64,000 nt of DNA from assembly GCA_965227335.1 (NCBI GenBank), contig CBDDFV010000012.1, forward strand, positions 620,001-684,000, written 5' to 3'. Under the pieces are notes generated by a model. The model made no database searches and was not told the DNA's origin. It saw only the letters and a program-made list of their open reading frames with translations. The stretch comes from CBDDFV01 sp965227335. Its GTDB lineage: Bacteria; Planctomycetota; Phycisphaerae; Phycisphaerales; SM1A02. The translations under genes and the position numbers were made by a program. Shown one piece after another: positions 35,082 through 43,332 of this stretch. How positions within the stretch are numbered: position 1 is the first letter of the stretch; each line of letters opens with the position of its first letter.

Positions 35082-36560
35082 GTGTCTGATACGCAGCACT
35101 ATGACCTCCTCGTCATCGGCTCCGGCCCCGGCGGCTATGTCGGCGCCATCCGCGCCGCCCAGCTCGGCATGAAGACCGCCTGCATCGAGCGCGACAAGCT
35201 CGGCGGCGTCTGCCTCAACTGGGGCTGCATCCCGACCAAGGCCCTCCTCCACAACGCCGAGCTCTACATGGAGGCGATCCGCAACGGACACGAGTGGGGG
35301 ATCGAGGCGAAGGACGTCAAGATCAACTGGAAGGACATCATCGGGCGCAGCCGCGACATCACCGGCAAGCTCAACAGCGGCGTGGCGTACCTGTTCAAGA
35401 AGAACAAGATCGACCACATCGAGGGGCACGCGAAGATCGTCAGCGGGGCCGCGAACGGCAAGCCGTGCAAGGTCGAGGTCCACGCCTCGTCCGGCGACTA
35501 CTACCACGGCGCCGGCGAGAAGAAGGTGAAGCAGACGATCACGGCGGACAAGATCATCGTCGCCACCGGCGCGGCGCCGCGCGAGCTGCCGTTCGCGAAG
35601 TTCGACCATGAGACGATTCTCTCGTCGTACTCCGCCCTCACGGTCCCCGAGCGGCCCGAGTCGATGGTCGTCGTCGGCTCCGGCGCCATCGGCATGGAGT
35701 TCGCCTACTTCTTCAACGCGTTCGGCACGAAGGTCACCGTCATCGAGATGATGGACCGGATCCTGCCCGTCGAGGACGACGACGTCTCGAAGATGGCGCT
35801 CCGCACCTTCAAGAAGCAGGGCATCGAGTTCCATACGAGCACGACCGTCAAGGCGATCGAGAAGACGAAGAACGGTGCGACCGTCACCGTCGTCGACGTC
35901 AACGACGACAAGAAGACCCAGACCATCGAGGCGGAGAAGGTGCTCGTCGCGGTCGGCGTGGTCGGACGCACGGACGGCCTCTGCGACGACAGCCTCGGCC
36001 TCGAGATCGAGAACGGCCACATCAAGACGGACTACAAGACCGCCGACGAACCGACGTACGCGACGTCCGTCCCCGGCGTCTACGCGATCGGCGACTGCAT
36101 CGGCCCGCCCTGGCTCGCCCACGTCTCGTCCGAAGAGGCGATCACCTGTGTCGAACGCATCGCCGGCCATCACACCCTCGGCGTCGACTACAAGGCGATC
36201 CCCGGCTGCACCTACTGCAACCCGCAGATCGCGTCGGTCGGCATGACCGAACGCGCGGCGAAGGAAGCCGGCGTCGACTACGTCGCCTCGACCTACCAGT
36301 TCAAGGGTCACGGCAAGGCGATTGCGGTCGGCGCGACCGACGGCCTCGTCAAGCTCATCACCGCCAAGCCGTACAACGAGATCCTCGGCGCGCACATCTT
36401 CTCGGAGGACGCGTCCGAAATCATCGGCGAGGTCTGCCTCGCGATCCGGCTCGAGGCGACCGCCGAAGACATCATCTCGACGATGCACGCCCACCCGACC
36501 ATGCACGAAGCCCTCCACGACGCCGCGATGGGCGCCGAAGGCCGCATGATCCACGGCTAG
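35082..36560 (+). CDS. lpd: Dihydrolipoyl dehydrogenase (E3)
   Basis: Flavoprotein that reoxidises lipoamide in the pyruvate and 2-oxoglutarate dehydrogenase and glycine cleavage complexes, passing electrons to NAD. 492 residues, GTG start with GAAGGA upstream. FAD site: LLVIGSGPGGYVGAIRAAQLG. Redox disulfide: GGVCLNWGCIPTKALL. NAD site: VVVGSGAIGMEFAYFFNAFG. Second FAD patch: VPGVYAIGDCIGPPWLAH. Catalytic His-Glu: HAHPTMHEAL near the C-terminus. Lys codons are almost all AAG, as expected for a highly expressed gene. It is 71 bases upstream of citrate synthase. Confidence 0.97.
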   Translation: MSDTQHYDLLVIGSGPGGYVGAIRAAQLGMKTACIERDKLGGVCLNWGCIPTKALLHNAELYMEAIRNGHEWGIEAKDVKINWKDIIGRSRDITGKLNSGVAYLFKKNKIDHIEGHAKIVSGAANGKPCKVEVHASSGDYYHGAGEKKVKQTITADKIIVATGAAPRELPFAKFDHETILSSYSALTVPERPESMVVVGSGAIGMEFAYFFNAFGTKVTVIEMMDRILPVEDDDVSKMALRTFKKQGIEFHTSTTVKAIEKTKNGATVTVVDVNDDKKTQTIEAEKVLVAVGVVGRTDGLCDDSLGLEIENGHIKTDYKTADEPTYATSVPGVYAIGDCIGPPWLAHVSSEEAITCVERIAGHHTLGVDYKAIPGCTYCNPQIASVGMTERAAKEAGVDYVASTYQFKGHGKAIAVGATDGLVKLITAKPYNEILGAHIFSEDASEIIGEVCLAIRLEATAEDIISTMHAHPTMHEALHDAAMGAEGRMIHG

Positions 36561-36567
36561 GCGCCCC

Positions 36568-36616
36568 TCCTGATCTCCTGTTCCCCTGATTTCCTGTTCC
36601 CCTGTTCCCCTGCTCT
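36568..36616 (+). repeat. Pyrimidine-rich short repeats between lpd and gltA
   Basis: The units TCCTG, TTCCCCTG and TTCCTG recur four to five times in tandem. A similar tract (CCCCTGCTC units) lies before recO at about 2854-2890. No function can be read from it. Confidence 0.55.
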
Positions 36617-36631
36617 TCCGAAGGACCCCCC

Positions 36632-37780
36632 ATGACCACCACCGCCGACAAGCCCAAGGACACCCGCGGCCTCGCCGGCCAGACGATCGGCGACACGCAG
36701 ATCTGCTCCGTCAACCAGACCTCGCTGATCTATCGCGGGTACGAGATCGCCGACCTCGCCGCGAACGCCACATTCGAGGAGGTCGCCTTCCTGCTGCTGG
36801 TGGGACACAAGCCGTCAGCGGACGAACTCGCCTCGTTCAAGGACGAGATCAAGGGCATGCGGGCGATTCCCGACGGTCTGAAGTCGGTGCTGCGGGAGAT
36901 CGCGACGAAGGAACTCGATTCGCACCCGATGGGCATCCTGCGGACGGGCGTGTCGTACCTGGCGCATTCCGACCCCGACGTCGAGGACAACTCGCCGGAG
37001 GCGGAACTCCGGAAGGCGAAGCGTCTCATGGCCCAGATCCCCACGATCATCGGCTACGGCCAGATGGTGCGCGACGGCAAGACGCCGGTCGACCCCGATC
37101 CGTCGCTCGACCACTCGGCGAACCTGCTCTGGTGCATGACCGGCGAGAAGCCGGACGAACTGAAGGCGAAGGCGATGGACGTCTCGCTCGTTCTCTACGC
37201 CGAGCATGACTTCAACGCGTCGACGTTCACGAGCCGCGTCATCGCATCGACGCTCAGCGACATGCACTCCGCGGTGTGCGGCGGCGTCGGCGCGCTCAAG
37301 GGCGAACTCCACGGCGGGGCCAACGAGAAGGCCATGGAGATGATGAAGGAGATCGACGCCTTCGTCCTCCAGGGCGGCACGGTCCGTCAGTTCATGGAGA
37401 ACGCGTTCGAGACGAAGCGCAAGCTCATGGGCTTCGGTCACCGCGTCTACAAGAACGGCGACCACCGCGCGGCGATCCTTCGCGAGTGGGGCCTCAAGAT
37501 CGCCGAGGCGCAGGGTCCGGATTCGAAGAAGTGGTTCGACATGGGCGATGAAGTCCAGCGGATCATGCTCGACGACAAGAACATCCACCCCAACGTCGAC
37601 TTCCCGTGCGGCATGACGTATTACGTGATGGGCATCCCCGTCCCGCAGTACACGCCGATCTTCGTGGCCAGCCGCGTCACCGGCTGGTGCGCCCACATCA
37701 TGGAGCAGCACCAGAACAACCGGATCATCCGCCCGCTGGCGGAGTACACCGGCCCCGAACTGCGGGAGTGGAACGGCTGA
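36632..37780 (+). CDS. gltA: Citrate synthase (short, Gram-positive/archaeal-type)
   Basis: Condenses acetyl-CoA and oxaloacetate to citrate. The 382-residue length fits the short type also used by 2-methylcitrate synthases, so propionyl-CoA activity cannot be excluded. Catalytic residues are seen in GALKGELHGGANE (His), LMGFGHRVYKNGD (His) and NVDFPCGMTYY (Asp). LIYRGYEIADLAANATFEEV near the start is the usual substrate-binding N-terminus. AAGGA precedes the ATG. A strong terminator follows, so lpd-gltA is a closed unit or two single genes. Confidence 0.94.
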   Translation: MTTTADKPKDTRGLAGQTIGDTQICSVNQTSLIYRGYEIADLAANATFEEVAFLLLVGHKPSADELASFKDEIKGMRAIPDGLKSVLREIATKELDSHPMGILRTGVSYLAHSDPDVEDNSPEAELRKAKRLMAQIPTIIGYGQMVRDGKTPVDPDPSLDHSANLLWCMTGEKPDELKAKAMDVSLVLYAEHDFNASTFTSRVIASTLSDMHSAVCGGVGALKGELHGGANEKAMEMMKEIDAFVLQGGTVRQFMENAFETKRKLMGFGHRVYKNGDHRAAILREWGLKIAEAQGPDSKKWFDMGDEVQRIMLDDKNIHPNVDFPCGMTYYVMGIPVPQYTPIFVASRVTGWCAHIMEQHQNNRIIRPLAEYTGPELREWNG

Positions 37781-37820
37781 GGCCCAATCGCGATTTCGAG
37801 CGCACCACCACCCACCCCAG

Positions 37821-37844
37821 CCCCGGCCTCTGGCCGGGGTTTTT
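37821..37844 (+). terminator. Rho-independent terminator of gltA
   Basis: CCCCGGCC-TCT-GGCCGGGG followed by TTTTT, 40 bases after the gltA stop. Confidence 0.9.
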
Positions 37845-37885
37845 CATGCGGGCCGATCGTTGCATGCCGTGCGGTCCGAATGTCC

Positions 37886-37913
37886 TTGAACGCTGACCCT
37901 GATCCGGTAGATT
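37886..37913 (+). promoter_or_regulatory. Promoter of the first tandem-duplicated gene
   Basis: TTGAAC - 16 bases - TAGATT, with the ATG 52 bases further on. The same layout (TTGAGC - 16 - TAGATT) stands before the second copy. Confidence 0.65.
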
Positions 37914-37965
37914 GGATGACATCGATGCGTCGTCCGATGGAGGCGCGGCCGGAGAGGAGATCGCC

Positions 37966-39324
37966 ATGACAATCGTTCAATCGGCCGCCCTGGCCGGCCT
38001 TCTGGCCGTAGTCCCCGCCGCTCACGCGGGCGACTCCTTCGAACTGTTCCTCGTCGACTTCGAGGAGTTTCCGCAAGGGACCGCGATCTCCACCCAGTAC
38101 GCCGAGTTCGGTGTGACGTTCTCGCTCCCCGGCTCGAAGGATCTGCCGATCATCGCTGTCGAAGGCGCGCCGCAGGTCGCTTTCGGGGTCGGCGGATTGC
38201 CGGACACGCCAATGTCCTCCGGCAGCGGCGGCCTGACCGATCCCGTCGTCGATGGGGACTTCGGGGCGCCCAGCGACATCCAGATGGACTTTGATCCGCC
38301 GGTCACCTCGGTGCGGCTGTTCATCATCGACATCGACGGCGGCGACATCTTCACCCTCCGGGCGTTCGACGCCGAGGACAACGAAGTTGACGCCCAGACG
38401 ATCGGCGTCGGCGATCCCGGGACCGGCAACGGCGTGTCGACCGAGTTCAACGTCGCGGGCGACGCGATCTCGCGCGTCCTGATCGATGGGCCTGACACCC
38501 CCTCGGGTGTCGGCTGGGCGACCGACTTCATCACCTTCACCCGTCCCTGCGACGGGATCTGCGGTAAACAGATCCGCGTCTCGCAGGAGTCCGCCCCCGG
38601 CGTGGGCGACTTCGCCGACAACGTCCTCGGCTTCCTCGGCGCGTATCCGTCGCTCGGGACGACGGCCGAGGAGTTCTTCGGCTACGGCATCCCCGACGGC
38701 AGCTCCTGGAACGGCGCGCTGCTGACGCCCGAGGCGGATCGCACCCATATGGTCTTCGCCGAGACCCTCGAGGGGCTCACCATGTTCGTCGTGCACGATC
38801 GCGCCGGCTCGCCCGACGCCGACGGCGGCGATGCAGAAATGATGTACGAGTTCATCAACGACGTCGACGGCGGCGAGATCACCGTGAAGGACGACCCCGT
38901 CGACGACTACTCCGGCGAACCCGGCGACCTCGTCTTCACGTCTGACCACGTCTGGAGCACCTGCTGTACCGACGGTCTCGCCCTCTCCGGACTGGACTGC
39001 GAGGGCCTCCTCGAGGTCACGTTCACCGACATCGGATCCGGACCCACGATCGCCGGCCTGACCGAATGGGTCGCCTACTCATCCAATGGCGATCAGATCC
39101 CGCTCGCCCTCGAGGAAGACCGCGCCGTCCGCTTCGAGGTCGTCCCGCCGCCCTCCTGTCTCGCGGATCTCAACTGCACCGGCAACGTCGACGCGGCGGA
39201 CCTGGCGATCCTCCTCAGCGCGTGGGGCCCGAACCCCGGTTCGATCGCGGATATCGACGGCGATCGCGTCGTCGGGGCCGCCGATCTCGCCGCGCTGCTG
39301 TCCCAGTGGGGGACCTGCCAGTAG
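37966..39324 (+). CDS. Exported dockerin-tailed protein, tandem copy 1
   Basis: A 452-residue exported protein with signal MTIVQSAALAGLLAVVPAAHA; GGAGAGGAG stands before the ATG. The first domain (FELFLVDFEEFPQGTAI...IQMDFDPPVTSVRLFIIDIDGGDIFTLRAFDAEDN) has the look of a beta-sandwich carbohydrate-binding-like fold. The second part starts after ICGKQIRVSQES. The C-terminus carries paired dockerin-like motifs: LNCTGNVDAADLAILLSAWG and IDGDRVVGAADLAALLSQWG. No enzyme motif recognised. The next gene is its close paralogue. Confidence 0.83.
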   Translation: MTIVQSAALAGLLAVVPAAHAGDSFELFLVDFEEFPQGTAISTQYAEFGVTFSLPGSKDLPIIAVEGAPQVAFGVGGLPDTPMSSGSGGLTDPVVDGDFGAPSDIQMDFDPPVTSVRLFIIDIDGGDIFTLRAFDAEDNEVDAQTIGVGDPGTGNGVSTEFNVAGDAISRVLIDGPDTPSGVGWATDFITFTRPCDGICGKQIRVSQESAPGVGDFADNVLGFLGAYPSLGTTAEEFFGYGIPDGSSWNGALLTPEADRTHMVFAETLEGLTMFVVHDRAGSPDADGGDAEMMYEFINDVDGGEITVKDDPVDDYSGEPGDLVFTSDHVWSTCCTDGLALSGLDCEGLLEVTFTDIGSGPTIAGLTEWVAYSSNGDQIPLALEEDRAVRFEVVPPPSCLADLNCTGNVDAADLAILLSAWGPNPGSIADIDGDRVVGAADLAALLSQWGTCQ

Positions 39325-39457
39325 ATCGGATTCCGCGCAGATCCGCGCGAATGACCTCAATTCGTCAAATCAACACGCCCGCCGTTCCGGCGGGCGCTTT
39401 CGTCCGGGGAAACCGCCCCGATCGGGCCCGCGGGCGGGCCGCGCGGCGGAACGCATC
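39322..39457 (+). repeat. Shared downstream segment, copy 1
   Basis: Starting at the stop codon, this stretch closely matches 40985-41121, including a 57-base run (from CGTCCGGGGAAACC to GGAACGCATC) with no difference. It belongs to the tandem duplication. The 319-base gap 39325-39643 holds this segment, a terminator and the next promoter, and no other gene. Confidence 0.85.
39376..39400 (+). terminator. Terminator of tandem copy 1
   Basis: CGCCCGCC-GTTCC-GGCGGGCG followed by CTTT; the same stem recurs after copy 2. Confidence 0.7.
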
Positions 39458-39560
39458 CCTCGGCCTCCGATCACCGCCCGGACTTTGTTGGCCCGGTTCT
39501 TTTGCTTCCCCGGAGCCCCGCCGCGCGACGGGGGCGGGCTCGCTCAACTCACTTTCCCGT

Positions 39561-39588
39561 TTGAGCCGGCAACGTCACGCGGTAGATT
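39561..39588 (+). promoter_or_regulatory. Promoter of the second tandem-duplicated gene
   Basis: TTGAGC - 16 bases - TAGATT, matching the promoter at 37886-37913 in spacing and -10 sequence (GGTAGATTGG in both). Confidence 0.65.
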
Positions 39589-39643
39589 GGTGAGTATCGA
39601 TCCGTGGAACGCCGGAGGTCCGGATCGGAGAGGAGATCTTCAG

Positions 39644-40987
39644 ATGCACACGATCCTGGTCGCGGCATATGTGGCGAGCGTGGTCGCCATTGCGCCCCCG
39701 GCTTCCGGGGACGATCTGTTCGAGTTGTTCCTGGTGGACTTCGAAGGGCTCGAGGAAGGCACGCCGATCGGCGATCAGTACGCCGACCTCGGGGTGATCT
39801 TCAGCATCCCGGGCTCCCGCGCGCTGCCGATCCTTGCGGTCGAAGGGAGTCCGGCGGTGGCCTTCACCGGCGCGGGCAGCGACAACCCGATGTCGTCCGG
39901 CAGCGGCGGTCTCACCGACCCGATCGGCAGCCCGCCGATCGACGTCCAGATGGACTTCGACCCGCCCGTGACCTCGGTCCGGCTGTTCATCATCGACATC
40001 GACGTGGCCGACACCTTCACCGTGAGAGCGTTCGACGCCGCGGACAACGAGGTCGACGCGATGACGGTCTCCGCCGGCGACCCTGGCGCGGGCAACGGGG
40101 TGTCGACCGAGTTCATCGTGGCCGGCGAGGCGATCACCCGGGTCGTCATCGACATGCCGCCGGTGGGGGGCATCGGCTGGGCGACTGATTTCATCACCTT
40201 CACCCGCCCCTGCGACGGGATCTGCGGCAAGCAGATCCGCGTTTCGCAGGAGTCCTCCCCGGGGGCCGGCGATTTCGCCGACAACGTCCTCGGCGTCCTC
40301 GGCGCGTACCCGTCGCTCGGGACGACGGCCGCGGAGTTCTACGGCTACAACATCCCGGAGGGCGACTCCTGGAACGGGCCCCTTCTCACCCCGATCGCCG
40401 ACCGCTCGCACATTGTGTTCGCCGAGACGGCGGAAGGGCTGACGATGTTCGTCGTGCACGATCGGGCGATCCCCAATGATCCCGACGGCGGCGATGCGGA
40501 GTTGATGTACGAGTTCATCAACGATGACGACGGCGGCGAGATCACCGTGAAGGACGACCCCGGCGACGGCTACTCGGGCGGATCCGGCGACCTCGTGTTC
40601 ACCTCCGACCACGTGTGGAGCCCCTGCTGCACCGACGGCCTCGCCCTCTCCGGACTCGACTGCGAAGGCATCCTCGAGGTGACGTTCACGGACACCGGCT
40701 CCGGACCCACCATCGATGGTCTCACGTCCTGGGTGGCCTACTCGTCCAACGGGGCGCAGATCCCCCTCGCCCTCGAGGAGGACCGATCCGTCCGCTTTGA
40801 GGTCGTCCCGCCGCCCTCCTGCCTCGCCGACCTGAACTGCACCGGGAACGTCAACGCCGCGGACCTCGCGATTCTCCTCAGCGCCTGGGGGCCCAACCCG
40901 GGCTCCGTGGCGGATATTGACGGCGACCGCGTGGTCGGCGCGTCCGACCTCGCGATCCTGCTCTCCCAGTGGGGAGCCTGCCAGTAG
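39644..40987 (+). CDS. Exported dockerin-tailed protein, tandem copy 2
   Basis: A 447-residue paralogue of the preceding gene, roughly three quarters identical by eye. It starts at MHTILVAAYVASVVAIAPPASG (signal peptide; GGAGAGGAG before it). FELFLVDFEGLEEGTPIGDQ, VTSVRLFIIDIDVADTFTV, GICGKQIRVSQESSPGAGDF and SDHVWSPCCTDGLALSGLDC match copy 1 closely. The same paired dockerin-like tail ends the protein (LNCTGNVNAADLAILLSAWG, IDGDRVVGASDLAILLSQWG). The signal peptide is the most divergent part. Function unknown. Confidence 0.83.
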   Translation: MHTILVAAYVASVVAIAPPASGDDLFELFLVDFEGLEEGTPIGDQYADLGVIFSIPGSRALPILAVEGSPAVAFTGAGSDNPMSSGSGGLTDPIGSPPIDVQMDFDPPVTSVRLFIIDIDVADTFTVRAFDAADNEVDAMTVSAGDPGAGNGVSTEFIVAGEAITRVVIDMPPVGGIGWATDFITFTRPCDGICGKQIRVSQESSPGAGDFADNVLGVLGAYPSLGTTAAEFYGYNIPEGDSWNGPLLTPIADRSHIVFAETAEGLTMFVVHDRAIPNDPDGGDAELMYEFINDDDGGEITVKDDPGDGYSGGSGDLVFTSDHVWSPCCTDGLALSGLDCEGILEVTFTDTGSGPTIDGLTSWVAYSSNGAQIPLALEEDRSVRFEVVPPPSCLADLNCTGNVNAADLAILLSAWGPNPGSVADIDGDRVVGASDLAILLSQWGACQ

Positions 40988-41121
40988 AGCGGATTCCGCG
41001 CGAATCCGCGCGAATGACCTCTATTTGTCACAATCAACACGCCCGCCGTCAAGGCGGGCGTTTTCGTCCGGGGAAACCGCCCCGATCGGGCCCGCGGGCG
41101 GGCCGCGCGGCGGAACGCATC
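40985..41121 (+). repeat. Shared downstream segment, copy 2
   Basis: Second copy of the segment at 39322-39457; see there. It ends about 13 bases before the -10 box of the desaturase gene. Confidence 0.85.
41040..41064 (+). terminator. Terminator of tandem copy 2
   Basis: CGCCCGCC-GTCAA-GGCGGGCG followed by TTTT. Confidence 0.85.
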
Positions 41122-41133
41122 GCCCGGGCTCCG

Positions 41134-41139
41134 TACAAT
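41134..41139 (+). promoter_or_regulatory. -10 box for the desaturase transcript
   Basis: TACAAT, which would start RNA near 41146 and give a leader of about 150 bases before the ATG at 41295. Confidence 0.5.
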
Positions 41140-41145
41140 CAATGC

Positions 41146-41294
41146 ACTGCAGGCGAACGATCGGTCGATCAAGTATGCTCTGCAGTCCGTCAGGTCGGCC
41201 TCCTCGCCGACCGGGCCTGAAATCCTCGCGCAGCTCCCGAGTGCGCGAGCCCCCGTCTTCTCTTCCCTACTCGGGTTGAAACGAATAAATTCCC
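41146..41294 (+). promoter_or_regulatory. Structured 5' leader of the desaturase gene
   Basis: Inverted repeats in order: ACTGCAG (41146-41152) with CTGCAGT (41180-41186); GGTCGGC (41193-41199) with GCCGACC (41206-41212); CTCGCGCA (41225-41232) with TGCGCGAG (41242-41249); and CCCGAGT (41236-41242), inside the loop of the previous stem, with ACTCGGG (41269-41275). The last two form an H-type pseudoknot or compete. Such a leader could be a temperature- or ligand-sensing element; it matches no riboswitch class I recognise. Confidence 0.5.
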
Positions 41295-42224
41295 ATGTCA
41301 TCTGTCCACACACGCGACCCTGAAGTTGCCGCGCCCGCGCCGCTTCTCGAACGCATCATCGTGCTCATCGTCGTCCTCGCCCCTTTCGCGGCGTTGATCG
41401 GCGTCATCGTCTTCACCTGGGGGTTCGGCGTCGACTGGCTCTATCTGGTCCTCCTCGGCGTGATGTACTGTCTCACCGGGCTGGGGATCACGATCGGCTT
41501 CCACCGGCTCTTTACCCACAAGTCCTTCTCCACCTTCCGGCCGATCGAGGCGCTCTTCGCGATCCTCGGCTCGATGGCCACCGAAGGGCCGATTCTCAAC
41601 TGGGTCGGCGCCCACCGCCGCCACCACCAGCACTCCGACGATCAGGACGATCCGCACTCGCCGCACCACTGGGGCGGCGGCGTGATCGGCACCCTGCGGG
41701 GCTTCTGGCACGCCCACACGGGCTGGATTTTCGAGAAGGGCTTCCGTCACAAGGACGGCGACCGCTACCTCGTCGACTTCCGGAACAACCGGATGATCCA
41801 GGCCGTCCACAAGCTCTTCCCGCTCTGGGTCGGCCTCGGCCTCCTCATCCCCGGCGTCATCGCCGGCGCGATCTACGGGACGTGGACGGCCTTCGGCCTC
41901 GGCGTCGTCTGGGGCGGACTCGTGCGGATCTTCTTCGTCCACCACGTGACCTGGAGCATCAACTCCGTCTGTCACATCTGGGGCTCCCAGCCCTTCGAAA
42001 GCCACGACGAAAGCCGCAACAACGCCATCTTCGGCATCCTCGCCTTCGGCGAAGGCTGGCACAACAACCACCACGCCTTCCCCACATCCGCCCGGCACGG
42101 ACTCGCGTGGTGGCAGATCGACACCAGCTGGATCGTCATCTGGACGCTCGCGAAACTCCGACTCGCATGGGATGTCCGCATCCCGCCCCGCCACCGGATC
42201 GAAGCGAAGAAACGCGCGGCGTGA
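41295..42224 (+). CDS. Acyl-CoA / acyl-lipid delta-9-type fatty acid desaturase
   Basis: Membrane di-iron enzyme that puts a double bond into a fatty acyl chain, usually to keep membranes fluid in the cold. 309 residues with four membrane helices and the three His boxes: GFHRLFTH, HRRHHQHSD and HNNHHAF, plus the extra His in HHVTWSINSVCHIWG. The C-terminal SARHGLAWWQIDTSW is typical of bacterial stearoyl-CoA-like desaturases. Regulation probably lies in the long leader described above. The next gene has its own -10 box. Confidence 0.93.
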   Translation: MSSVHTRDPEVAAPAPLLERIIVLIVVLAPFAALIGVIVFTWGFGVDWLYLVLLGVMYCLTGLGITIGFHRLFTHKSFSTFRPIEALFAILGSMATEGPILNWVGAHRRHHQHSDDQDDPHSPHHWGGGVIGTLRGFWHAHTGWIFEKGFRHKDGDRYLVDFRNNRMIQAVHKLFPLWVGLGLLIPGVIAGAIYGTWTAFGLGVVWGGLVRIFFVHHVTWSINSVCHIWGSQPFESHDESRNNAIFGILAFGEGWHNNHHAFPTSARHGLAWWQIDTSWIVIWTLAKLRLAWDVRIPPRHRIEAKKRAA

Positions 42225-42290
42225 CCTGACGCACCTGGCGAGCGCCCTCCGCGGCGTGTCCGGCGGCGGAGCCGGCGGCGTGGGGTCGGT

Positions 42291-42296
42291 ATGATC
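42291..42296 (+). promoter_or_regulatory. -10 box suggesting a leaderless mRNA
   Basis: TATGAT - 5 bases - ATG of the gene at 42302. No Shine-Dalgarno is present. Confidence 0.55.
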
Positions 42297-42301
42297 GCGC
42301 C

Positions 42302-43096
42302 ATGGCAATTCTCATCTCGGCGGCCTTCATCGGCGGCGGCGGACTCCTCGCCGCGCTCCTCATCGCCCTGATCACGAGACTCGGCGGGCCCGGACGCGCC
42401 CTCGGCGCCTCGCTCACCCGCGCGCCGATGCTCGACGTCGTCGTGTCGCTGTTCACGTGGGTTCCCTGGGCGGTCGGGCTGTCGATCTGGGGATGGCGCG
42501 GCCTGCTTGGTTCGATCATCGCGCAGTTCGTGGGGCTCCATCTCTGGAACTGGGGACATGAACTGTTGCGGCGCGATGCGGTGAAGGGGCCGCGCATCGT
42601 GCGGTACCTGAATTCGCAGGTCGGCTGGTGGCGCAATCACCTCGCGTTGTGGGTGACGGCGATCTCGCTGCCCGCGTTCGTCCTCGTGCGGGCGGCGGAG
42701 TTGTTCCTCTATCCGTGGCTCGTGTTCCTGCTCCGCTTTCCCCGCTACAAGCATGCGGAGTGGGTGAATGTCAGTCGGCAGAAGTTCGAGGGCCTGGTCG
42801 GCCACGATCTCATCTGGTGTCTCTACTGCGACTGGATGACCGGCGTCTATTCGCTCGGAGCGGAGATGCTGCGCAACGTCGAGTCGTTCTGGTGCCCGAT
42901 CCGGTTCTACGACGGCAAGAAGTGCGAGAACTGCACGCTCGACTTCCCGGATGTCGACGGCGGCTGGGTCGCGCCCGACGGCACGATGGCCGACGTGGTC
43001 TCGACGCTCGAAGAGAAATACGGCGACGGCCGGCGCGAGTGGTTCGGCCATCCCGCGCGGCTGACGGTGAACGGTTCGGAAGTCGACGGCGCGTGA
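42302..43096 (+). CDS. Membrane protein with two Cys clusters
   Basis: A 264-residue protein with three to four hydrophobic segments in the first 155 residues (ISAAFIGGGGLLAALLIALI, MLDVVVSLFTWVPWAVGLSIW, LLGSIIAQFVGLHLW, then PAFVLVRAAELFLYPWLVFLL). The soluble C-terminal part has the Cys-bearing motifs WCLYCDWMTG and WCPIRFYDGKKCENC, which could bind zinc or iron. No family name comes to mind. A G/C hairpin (43112-43130) follows the stop. The gene probably stands alone. Confidence 0.72.
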   Translation: MAILISAAFIGGGGLLAALLIALITRLGGPGRALGASLTRAPMLDVVVSLFTWVPWAVGLSIWGWRGLLGSIIAQFVGLHLWNWGHELLRRDAVKGPRIVRYLNSQVGWWRNHLALWVTAISLPAFVLVRAAELFLYPWLVFLLRFPRYKHAEWVNVSRQKFEGLVGHDLIWCLYCDWMTGVYSLGAEMLRNVESFWCPIRFYDGKKCENCTLDFPDVDGGWVAPDGTMADVVSTLEEKYGDGRREWFGHPARLTVNGSEVDGA

Positions 43097-43111
43097 TGAC
43101 TCCAGGACCAG

Positions 43112-43238
43112 CCCCCCGCTCCGCGGGGGGTTACGCTGCGATCGTTGTTGGGTGTGCGCCGCTCCGCGGGGGGTTGCGCTGCGATCGTTGTTGGGTGTGC
43201 GCCGGCCCGCGGGGGGTTGCCCCGGTCGTTGTTGGGTG
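43112..43238 (+). repeat. Three tandem 43-bp repeats
   Basis: Units of the form GCTCCGCGGGGGGTT(A/G)CG...GATCGTTGTTGGGTGTG start at about 43118, 43161 and 43204; the first two differ by one base, the third is shorter and more diverged. The first copy, with the preceding Cs, makes a CCCCCCGC-TCC-GCGGGGGG hairpin that may end the upstream transcript. The 266-base gap 43097-43362 holds these repeats and the hairpin at 43314, and no gene. Confidence 0.8.
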
Positions 43239-43313
43239 GTGAGGTGCTCGGGGGGGGTCGTTGGTGGATCGGGTGACGGTGTCGCCGTGAATCCGATGAC
43301 GTTCGTGGCTTGA

Positions 43314-43332
43314 CCCCCGGCGGAGCCGGGGG
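43314..43332 (-). terminator. CCCCCGGC-type hairpin beyond ubiX
   Basis: CCCCCGGC-GGA-GCCGGGGG, 30 bases past the ubiX stop. The same 22-base element, with one change in the loop, lies beyond the DegT gene at 57429. No T-run here. Confidence 0.5.

Noticed and set aside
34893..36554. 553-codon minus-strand frame over lpd
   Set aside because: Antisense to a gene with every Lpd motif; low-complexity Asp/Val/Arg content.
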